From Chloroflexia bacterium (lineage in GTDB: Bacteria; Chloroflexota; Chloroflexia; Thermomicrobiales; UBA6265): a stretch of DNA of 11,544 bases. Location: NCBI GenBank assembly GCA_013698305.1, contig JACCVC010000291.1:1-11544 (forward strand), written 5' to 3'. The notes beneath the pieces are model-generated. The model did no database searches, had not been told where the DNA came from, and saw nothing but the letters and a program-made list of their open reading frames with translations. Each line of letters starts with the position of its first letter. The stretch's first letter is position 1. This document shows positions 6,135 to 11,544 of the stretch, in pieces. A program made the position numbers and the translations under genes.

Positions 6135-7124
6135 CTACGCCGCGGGAGTCGCGAACTCGGCGTCGACATCAACGTCAGAGACGATCACAAATCCATCTCC
6201 CTGTTGCTCCAGGGTGACGAACGTGGTGAACGTCCCTTCCAGATTTCGCAGCACGACGTACGCGGTGACCTGGCCACCGGGAAGGACCATCACGTCCCGC
6301 ACCATCACCGATTCGCGCTCCTCGACCGGCAGGGGTTCTGGTGGGGCGCCAAGAAAGCCAGCGAGGCCGGCGGCGGTGAGTCCGGGAGGAATGAGGCCAA
6401 GGAGAGCGCCATCGGTATAGAACGCGAACTGGGCAAGGAAATTGCCGGCATTGAAACAGGCGACGGACTCCTGGGCGATCGCGGTCACCGCCGCGACGAC
6501 CTCGGCATCCGCCGGTTCGGTCGCATCCATGACTGGGGTCGCCGGCGAGTCAGCGACCGGCGTGCCGAGAAGGGAGACCACCGAATCAAGGGAACGCGGT
6601 TCGATCCGGCACTCCGATGGATCGGGCGTGACGAATTCGCCCGCCAATGCCGCGGCCGCCGGGGTCGCTGTCCCACCGGGAATCATCCCGGCTATGGAAA
6701 TGGTTGCCGTTTCATCACTGTCATTGCGAACCTCGCCGGAAACGCCTGGCGCCAGGACGAAATACTGCCCCGCGCCCAGGGTGAATTCGGTACCGGCGGC
6801 GACAGCCTCGCCGCTTCCATCCATCGCGTTCAACTGGGAGACCGTAACCGGCGCACTCAGCCGCACGGTCATCGTGCCCGACTCCATGTGCACCAGTTCC
6901 AGGCTTGGGCTCGCCTGGACCGGATAGCTGACGCCCGGCGCGAAATGAAGGTGATAGAGCGAAGGATTCTCCTGTCCGTCGACAAAGACCATGTTGTCAG
7001 CGACCACCCCTGGAGCAAGCTCGAAACTGTCAGGTGGTCCTGGTGTACTCTCCTGGGCGAGAGTTGGGGAAACGAGAAGCGAAAGGGCCCACAGGGCCGC
7101 GACAAGAGCGAACAGACGACGCAT
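6135..7124 (-). CDS. Secreted cupin-like plus NTF2/SnoaL-like fusion protein
   Basis: This exported protein has 329 residues from the ATG at 7124, which begins the signal peptide (MRRLFALVAALWALSLLVSPTLA, cleavage near 23). The start has AAAGGA about 10 nt upstream, so a longer in-frame reading to 7184 is unlikely. Residues about 40-150 look like a single cupin/RmlC beta-barrel: YHLHFAPGVSYP, LELVHMESGTMTVRL, and GAGQYFVLAPGVSGEVRN. The metal-binding histidines are only partly preserved (H58, H60, H79). An ATP/Ala-rich linker (150-207) precedes a second domain at 208-325. That domain has AAVTAIAQESVACFNAGNFL, FYTDGALLGL and a closing TLEQQGDGFVIVSDVDVD, as in NTF2/SnoaL-like proteins. The ligand or substrate is unknown. 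It is the first gene of the three-gene operon and faces the divergent SARP regulator. Confidence 0.72.
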   Translation of the reverse strand: MRRLFALVAALWALSLLVSPTLAQESTPGPPDSFELAPGVVADNMVFVDGQENPSLYHLHFAPGVSYPVQASPSLELVHMESGTMTVRLSAPVTVSQLNAMDGSGEAVAAGTEFTLGAGQYFVLAPGVSGEVRNDSDETATISIAGMIPGGTATPAAAALAGEFVTPDPSECRIEPRSLDSVVSLLGTPVADSPATPVMDATEPADAEVVAAVTAIAQESVACFNAGNFLAQFAFYTDGALLGLIPPGLTAAGLAGFLGAPPEPLPVEERESVMVRDVMVLPGGQVTAYVVLRNLEGTFTTFVTLEQQGDGFVIVSDVDVDAEFATPAA

Positions 7125-7180
7125 GCGCTGAATCCTTTCCTGATGTGTCTGGCGAAACCGATTCTCACCATCCTCGCGAC

Positions 7181-7213
7181 ACACTATCGAAAGCTCCTTA
7201 CAGCGGCCTTACA
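7181..7213 (-). promoter_or_regulatory. Tandem heptamer SARP-type operator with -10-like hexamer
   Basis: On the minus strand TGTAAGG (7213-7207), CCGC (spacer) and TGTAAGG (7202-7196) form an exact 7-bp direct repeat with 11-bp periodicity. Nine bases further is TAGTGT (7186-7181), or eight bases further ATAGTG, as a -10-like element. Known SARP activators bind heptameric direct repeats 11 bp apart with the downstream repeat about 8 bp from the -10, and there is no good -35, as here. Transcription from here would start about 50 nt before the cupin-NTF2 gene. The divergent gene encodes a SARP protein, which makes it the natural binder. Confidence 0.6.
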
Positions 7214-7332
7214 CAAGAGTTCTCCGGCGCCACCGACCTGGATATCATGCCCAATGCGCGGCAAAGGAAATTGCAGCCGCCTCCCGCCGTATCGGGCAGT
7301 GACCACGCACGTCGGCCTGGATTCAAACCTTC

Positions 7333-7361
7333 TTCACAATTGAGCGGTATGGTGCGATTAT
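7333..7361 (+). promoter_or_regulatory. Candidate sigma-70-type promoter for the SARP regulator
   Basis: TTCACA (7333-7338, five of six matches to TTGACA) is followed after 17 bp by GATTAT (7356-7361, four of six to TATAAT). This would give a leader of about 50 nt before the ATG at 7419. The spacing is ideal and the -10 is modest. I see nothing else of note in the rest of this 294-bp divergent region apart from the operator facing the other way. Confidence 0.4.
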
Positions 7362-7418
7362 GGATACACGCGAGGTTGCGCAGGTTCGCTCTGGGTGTGG
7401 TGATGCGAGGGGCCGATC

Positions 7419-10400
7419 ATGAACATAACCAAACTCGACTCGCCGACCGGGCTCCGAGCCCGCCTGCTCGGTCCCGTCGAGATTGCGGTGGACGGCACAC
7501 CTGTCCCTCATGAGGCTTGGCCACGTCGCAATGCACGCCTCCTGCTCATGCTCTTGCTTGCCACTCCCGGGCATCGCATTGCACGCGATGTGGTACTCGA
7601 GGCGCTGTGGCCGAGCGCGAGTCTCGAGGCCGCTACCAACTCGCTTTACGTCGCCATCCATACGCTCCGTCGCGTTCTGGAGCCAGAGGTGCGATCAGGG
7701 CGATCATCACGGTTTGTCGATGTGACCGGTGACGCCATTCGATTGGTCCCTGGCGCGGTCAGTTGGGTTGATGTCACAGCCTTCACCGCCGCCCTTGACG
7801 CCCGCGAAGGCGATCGCCGGGAGAACCTCGTCACCGCGCTCGCGCTCTATACGGGGGAGTTTCTGGGCGACGATCTCTATCTCGACTGGGCGGCGGTCCG
7901 CCGTGAGCACCTGCGTTGGCGATGGCGAGAAGCGGTGCTGGAATATGCCGCCCTGGAGCGAAACGCCGGTCGGCCACTGCTGGCGGTACCGGCCCTCGAG
8001 CGCGTGCTGCAGGTTGATCCGACGGACGAACCCGCCTTCCGTGCCCTGATGACCGCCTATGTTGACGCTGGACGGCGCGAGGACGCGATCCGCCAGTTCG
8101 AGCGTTGCACGACGCTGCTCCACCAGGAACTCGGTGTCCAGCCGAGCGAAGAAACGCTGGCGCTTGCGAAGGAGATTCGTGAGGCATCAGTCATCCGGAC
8201 CGATTTCGCTCGTCCGTCCATTCATATCGCTAACCTGCCAGTTCCGCCCAATCCCCTGGTCGGTAGAGGCCGGGAGATCGAAGAGCTACTCGACCTCCTA
8301 CTCCAGCCGAGGGTCCGGCTCGTCACGATCAGCGGCACTGGTGGCGTGGGCAAGACCCGCCTGGCCATCGAAGCGGCCTCACTGGCGCGAGACGAGTTTG
8401 CGGACGATGCCTGCTTTGTCGGCCTCGCCCAGGTTCGTGATCCGGATCTCGTCATGCCGAGCGTAGCGCGAGCGCTTGATCTGGACGATGCCAGTGATGA
8501 ACCACCGTTGGCTCGGCTACGAGATCGACTGCGGGATTCAAACCTTCTCCTCGTCGTGGACAATTTCGAACAGGTGCTGGATGCCGCCTCTGGCATTGCT
8601 GACTTGCTGGCGGCCTGTCCGAAGCTCACGATCCTTACGACGAGCCGCGAGCCATTGCACCTGCGGGCCGAACACGACTTTCCCCTCAATCCACTCCCGG
8701 TGCCCAAGGTGACCGGCATCGTCACGGCGGGCCATGTTGGTCGTTCCTCCTCGATCGAGCTCTTCGTGCAGCGAGCCAGGGCAGTACGACACGGATTCCT
8801 GCTTTCCGATGTGAACGCCGCCGCCGTCGGGCAGCTCTGCGCGCAGCTCGATGGCCTGCCCCTGGCGATCGAGCTGGCCGCTGCCAGGGTTCGCCATCAG
8901 GAACCACACGAGCTGGTGGTGGGACTCACCGATCGATTTGGTCTCCTCGCCAACGGATATCGAGATCTCCCCACTCGGCAGCGCACCATGCGGGCGACCA
9001 TCACCTGGTCATATGACTTACTGAGCGATGCAGAACAGCTGCTCTTTGGCTGGCTCGCCATCTTTACAGGAGGATTCACTACCGACGCCGCAATCCATAC
9101 AGGTCGTCAGGCATCCAACGCGTTCACGGAACGCCAGGTATCCGACATGATAGCCAGCCTCAAGGCAAAGGGGCTGCTCCACGATTCCGGGACGAGGCAC
9201 CACAGCCGATATGGCATGTACGAAACTGTCCGGGAATTCGCGCTTGAAACGCTCATCAACCGGAACACGTATGGAGCGGCGGCGTATGCGCACACACGCT
9301 GGTTCCTGAACCTTGCCGAACGAGCTGCCTCGCAGTTGACCGGTCCCGACCAGACACATTGGCTCGACATCCTCGACACCGAGCTCGACAACCTGCGCGC
9401 CGCGCTCGCGTATCTGCTCGATGATCCATCGGGCCGCGATGACGCCCTCCGCCTCTCCGCGGCGCTCTGGCGCTTCTGGTGGAGCCGTGGCTATGCCCGC
9501 GAAGGTCGCACCTGGCTCGAACGGGTCCTGGGGATGCCAGGGTCTTGCTCAGCGGAATTGCTCGCCCGGGCCTTGTATGCGGCGGGAGAGCTTGCCGAGG
9601 CGCTCGCCGACTATCAGCAGGCAACGATCTGGTATGAGGAGGCATTACTCCTGCACCAATCACTGGACGATGAGGCTGGTCGGGCGGAGATTCTCAACGG
9701 GCTCGGGATCGTTGTTCGAGCGCAGGGCGACCTTAACAGGGCGGAAGCGTTGCATGAGCAGGCATTGATCATCCTGCAACGGGTGGGAGACCGTCGCGGC
9801 GTGGCCGGCGCATTGAACAATCTCGGCGCCGTCGCCTACTTTCGAGGTGAGATCGGGCAGGCGGAACACTACTGGAACGCCGCACTGGCGGTGGTGCGCA
9901 AGCTGGGTGACGACCGGGCCATTGTTGCCCTCATTGGAAATCTCGGCGCCCTGGCGCTCATGCGACAGGATGCGCAACTGGCGGTAGCGCTCCACGAAGA
10001 AGGGCTCAGCCTGGCGCGCCGGATTGGCGATGCTTTCGGTATCACCCAGGCGCTCGCCAATCTCGGCGGGGCGCTCCTGGCGAGCGATGACGCGGCAGGC
10101 GCAGCCGAAGTCTTCGAGGAGGCCCTCCTTCGTTGCCGCGAAAGCGGCAACATTGCGACAGAGGCGGTGATCCTCTTTGACCTTGGCAGGCTGGCGGAAC
10201 GGGAACACGACCTCGCTGCGGCCGCGAACCGCTACGCAGTCAGCCTGACCCTCTTCCACGACGCCCACAACCTTCCGGGCGTCGCTTCCACTCTCGAGCG
10301 AATCGGCGCCTTGGCCGCGGTGGCGGGAGCTCCCACCCAAGCCGCGCGGTTCCTTGGCGCGGCGTCCGCGATGTGGCAGACGACAGGGGCCGCCCGAAAC

Positions 10401-10601
10401 ACCGTCGATCACGGCGAGTATGAGCGGGACCGGGAGAAACTCGAGGCTGGCATGGGTGAAGTCGCCTTTGGGATGGCCTGGTCGGAGGGCCTGCAACTCA
10501 TGCCTGCCAAGGTGGTTGCCGAGGCAGTTGCCTTCCTGACATCCGCGCAGGATTACGCGCGCTCAGGCTCACTGACCGAACACGGTGAAAGGTTCATGTA
10601 A
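7419..10601 (+). CDS. SARP-family transcriptional regulator (winged helix-BTAD-NB-ARC-TPR, AfsR-like STAND ATPase)
   Basis: This 1060-residue cytoplasmic regulator probably senses a ligand or protein, switches by nucleotide binding and activates promoters with direct repeats. Domains in order are as follows. An OmpR-type winged helix spans about 12-112 (recognition-helix region EAATNSLYVAIHTLRRVLEP). The bacterial transcriptional activation domain spans about 116-256 (typical ending LLHQELGVQPSEETLAL). The NB-ARC ATPase starts at PNPLVGRGREIEEL. It has Walker A GTGGVGKT (306-313), Walker B LLLVVDN (376-382, D381), TTSRE, GLPLAIELAAARVR (479-492) and the winged-helix part RATITWSYDLLS. A TPR array spans about 719-964 (repeats of about 40 residues, such as GALNNLGAVAYFRGEIGQAE). 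A C-terminal AMWQTTGA/AFGMAWSEG segment is common in such ATPases. All ATPase motifs look intact. The start ATG has GCGAGGGG 6 nt upstream. It is transcribed divergently from the secreted-protein operon, which is its most likely target. The inducer is unknown. Confidence 0.93.
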   Translation: MNITKLDSPTGLRARLLGPVEIAVDGTPVPHEAWPRRNARLLLMLLLATPGHRIARDVVLEALWPSASLEAATNSLYVAIHTLRRVLEPEVRSGRSSRFVDVTGDAIRLVPGAVSWVDVTAFTAALDAREGDRRENLVTALALYTGEFLGDDLYLDWAAVRREHLRWRWREAVLEYAALERNAGRPLLAVPALERVLQVDPTDEPAFRALMTAYVDAGRREDAIRQFERCTTLLHQELGVQPSEETLALAKEIREASVIRTDFARPSIHIANLPVPPNPLVGRGREIEELLDLLLQPRVRLVTISGTGGVGKTRLAIEAASLARDEFADDACFVGLAQVRDPDLVMPSVARALDLDDASDEPPLARLRDRLRDSNLLLVVDNFEQVLDAASGIADLLAACPKLTILTTSREPLHLRAEHDFPLNPLPVPKVTGIVTAGHVGRSSSIELFVQRARAVRHGFLLSDVNAAAVGQLCAQLDGLPLAIELAAARVRHQEPHELVVGLTDRFGLLANGYRDLPTRQRTMRATITWSYDLLSDAEQLLFGWLAIFTGGFTTDAAIHTGRQASNAFTERQVSDMIASLKAKGLLHDSGTRHHSRYGMYETVREFALETLINRNTYGAAAYAHTRWFLNLAERAASQLTGPDQTHWLDILDTELDNLRAALAYLLDDPSGRDDALRLSAALWRFWWSRGYAREGRTWLERVLGMPGSCSAELLARALYAAGELAEALADYQQATIWYEEALLLHQSLDDEAGRAEILNGLGIVVRAQGDLNRAEALHEQALIILQRVGDRRGVAGALNNLGAVAYFRGEIGQAEHYWNAALAVVRKLGDDRAIVALIGNLGALALMRQDAQLAVALHEEGLSLARRIGDAFGITQALANLGGALLASDDAAGAAEVFEEALLRCRESGNIATEAVILFDLGRLAEREHDLAAAANRYAVSLTLFHDAHNLPGVASTLERIGALAAVAGAPTQAARFLGAASAMWQTTGAARNTVDHGEYERDREKLEAGMGEVAFGMAWSEGLQLMPAKVVAEAVAFLTSAQDYARSGSLTEHGERFM

Positions 10602-10628
10602 GGACGTCTTACTACCATCAGCGCGACT

Positions 10629-10674
10629 GGGGCGCATCGGTCATGGTCGCCTGTTGCGACGGGGAGAGCGCCCC
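10629..10674 (+). other. Nested inverted repeats in the gap after the SARP gene
   Basis: GGGGCGC (10629-10635) and GCGCCCC (10668-10674) form a 7-bp outer stem. Inside, GTCGC and GCGAC (10646-10660) pair over 5 bp around CTGTT. No U-tract follows, so it is a poor terminator. It lies between the SARP stop and the small downstream gene and may tune readthrough or mRNA stability. Confidence 0.35.
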
Positions 10675-10696
10675 TGGACAGACCGCGAGGTGAATA

Positions 10697-10945
10697 ATGA
10701 CGCGTGATCCTGGACCCCGCTATGACTCGTTCGTGCTCCGCCTGTGGCGCAGTGCCGCGGACGATCGGGTCCTCCAGGTAAAGATCGATCATATACAGAC
10801 CAGCGCCGTCTACATTGGCCGTGATGTAACTTTCGAATGGATCCTCGACACCCTAGGCCGAGCAGTAGCGACCGCTCCAAACATGTCACAACATGACAGC
10901 GCTGATCTGGAAGATGACATTGACCAGGCGGTATCTCACAAATAA
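10697..10945 (+). CDS. Small protein of unknown function downstream of the SARP regulator
   Basis: This 82-residue soluble protein has no signal peptide, cysteine or membrane segment. The N-terminal part YDSFVLRLWRS...DRVLQVKIDHIQTSAVYIGRD predicts two or three beta strands followed by a helix (FEWILDTLGRAVA). The C-terminal 20 residues are acidic and probably disordered. I recall similar short 'FVLR-WR ... HIQT' proteins near SARP or cyclase-type regulators in Chloroflexota, but no function is known to me. The ATG at 10697 has a good GAGGTGA ribosome site 4 nt upstream. It follows the SARP gene by 95 bp on the same strand and is probably co-transcribed, so it could be an accessory or modulating partner; this last point is guesswork. 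Confidence 0.65.
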   Translation: MTRDPGPRYDSFVLRLWRSAADDRVLQVKIDHIQTSAVYIGRDVTFEWILDTLGRAVATAPNMSQHDSADLEDDIDQAVSHK

Positions 10946-10997
10946 CCCCGTTTAGCGCAGCGGTCTTAACGGAGCCATTCCTGTCGCAACTATTGCC

Positions 10998-11153
10998 TCA
11001 CAGCCCGCCGTATAGCGGGAACGGATCGGGGCCGAGGAGCGGCAGGGCGTAGTCATGGAAGGCTTCAGTGACGCTGTGGACCGAGCGGGCCAACCCAGTT
11101 GGCGACTCGATCCACCGGCTCGGCGGCAATGGCGCACTGTAGTCATATGAGAA
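10998..11153 (-). pseudogene. Open fragment with the GPDP-YGG motif, possible gene remnant
   Basis: In the 258-bp gap before the BNR gene, a 51-codon minus-strand frame is open from just after an in-frame TGA to the TGA at 10998-11000. It ends HDYALPLLGPDPFPLYGGL, matching MPLVGPDPYPSYGG of the small ORF at 3760-3900. It has no ATG or GTG start and no ribosome site (only a TTG at codon 9). It may therefore be the tail of a lost gene or part of a dispersed repeat. The upstream residues (SRWIESPTGLARSVHSVTEA) do not match the first copy. The nucleotide match between the copies is about 26 of 30 over the core. Confidence 0.3.
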
Positions 11154-11203
11154 TCACTCTGATACGCTGGCGGCGACTTGTCGCATCGAATCAAGGAGCC
11201 AAC

Positions 11204-11544
11204 ATGTCAGGGACTACCGGAGAATTGGACGGACTTCTACGCTGGCGCTGCATCGGACCACACCGGGGCGGTCGGGTCGTTGCGGTGGCGGGCAGCTATC
11301 ACGATCGCAACACCTTCTATTTCGGCGCGTGCGCGGGCGGGGTCTGGAAGACCACCGATGCCGGAACCTACTGGCGCTGCGTCACCGACGGCTTTTTGGA
11401 GACCGGGTCGGTCGGCGCGCTGGCCGTTGCCCCATCGGACTCCAACGTGATCTACGCCGGCATGGGCGAGTCGACGATCCGGATCGACGTCTCCCACGGC
11501 GATGGCGTCTACAAGAGCACCGATGCCGGTCGGACGTGGGCCAA
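11204..11544 (+). CDS. BNR/sortilin-like beta-propeller protein, N-terminal 113 codons (3' end outside window)
   Basis: The visible part contains two Asp-box (BNR, S/T-x-D-x-G-x-x-W) motifs, KTTDAGTYW (49-57) and KSTDAGRTW (104-112). The regularly spaced GGVWKTT and GVYKSTDAG segments are those of multi-bladed propeller proteins annotated as 'WD40/YVTN/BNR-like' or sortilin/glycosidase-like. The spacing of about 55 residues between Asp boxes and the phrase VAPSDSNVIYAGMGE are typical. There is no signal peptide from this start (MSGTTGELDGLLRWRC), which suggests a cytoplasmic protein or an unusual export route. The ATG at 11204 has AAGGAG 5 nt upstream, a strong site. Whole proteins of this kind are often 700-1000 residues, so most of it lies outside. 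The substrate is unknown; Asp boxes alone do not prove sialidase or other glycosidase activity. Confidence 0.85.
   Translation, partial: MSGTTGELDGLLRWRCIGPHRGGRVVAVAGSYHDRNTFYFGACAGGVWKTTDAGTYWRCVTDGFLETGSVGALAVAPSDSNVIYAGMGESTIRIDVSHGDGVYKSTDAGRTWA

Noticed and set aside
7319..7335. Resemblance of GATTCAAACC to a tRNA T-loop
   Set aside because: No acceptor, D or anticodon stem can be built around it.
6204..7343. 379-codon plus-strand frame opposite the cupin-NTF2 gene
   Set aside because: The minus strand has a signal peptide, ribosome site and two recognisable domains. The antisense product is rich in R, G and H, has no fold signature, and its frame runs through the divergent promoter.
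7319..8548. 15-bp direct repeat GGATTCAAACCTTCT at 7319-7333 and 8534-8548
   Set aside because: One copy is inside the NB-ARC coding region and the other is in the promoter region. One 15-bp match in a window of this size is not far from chance, and no flanking similarity extends it.
9660..10496. 278-codon minus-strand frame inside the SARP gene
   Set aside because: It lies wholly opposite the TPR region, whose 40-residue repeats prove the plus-strand frame. The repeat composition keeps the antisense frame open.
1..11544. CRISPR arrays, insertion sequences, transposases, rRNA or tRNA genes
   Set aside because: I saw no regularly spaced repeats, transposase domains, terminal inverted repeats with target duplications, or conserved RNA cores in the window.

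Overview
The window is high-GC bacterial DNA with a strong Chloroflexota (Thermomicrobia/Sphaerobacter-like) flavour. The secreted proteins carry 'ATPEP/ATPEV/ATPV' low-complexity linkers and a two-domain cupredoxin-like architecture that I associate with that group. The regulator is a large SARP/AfsR-type STAND ATPase, also common in Actinobacteria. The taxonomic placement is an inference from protein style, not from a marker phylogeny.

Left part (1-4093, all minus strand): the first 303 codons of glutamyl-tRNA synthetase (gltX) run off the left edge. Upstream of it lies a 748-residue protein whose C-terminal part resembles the XPB/Ssl2 helicase-associated domain but which has no ATPase motor. 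It forms a tight transcription unit with a small DUF2171/PRC-barrel-like protein (26 bp gap). Before that pair lies a 354-bp region with no established gene. It holds two strong hairpins and a possible 46-codon small ORF.

Middle part (4094-7418): three minus-strand genes encode exported proteins. Two are paralogous, tandem two-domain cupredoxin-like proteins and one is a cupin-NTF2 fusion. All have signal peptides and good ribosome binding sites, and they probably form one operon read from about 7175 leftwards. The 294-bp divergent region holds a 7-bp direct repeat with a 4-bp spacer, placed 8-9 bp upstream of a -10-like hexamer. This is the classical geometry of a SARP operator-promoter.

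Right part (7419-11544, plus strand): a 1060-residue SARP regulator (OmpR-type winged helix, BTAD, NB-ARC, TPR repeats) is transcribed divergently from the secreted-protein operon. A small uncharacterised 82-residue protein follows it. After a 258-bp gap comes the start of a BNR/sortilin-like beta-propeller protein that runs off the right edge. In that gap, on the minus strand, is a fragment encoding the motif LPLLGPDPFPLYGG, which also occurs (as MPLVGPDPYPSYGG) in the 3740-4093 gap.

The most interesting working model is a regulatory module. A STAND-type SARP sensor binds the tandem heptamers in the shared promoter and activates export of two cupredoxin-like proteins and a cupin-NTF2 protein. 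The inducing signal and the biochemical role of the exported proteins cannot be read from the sequence.
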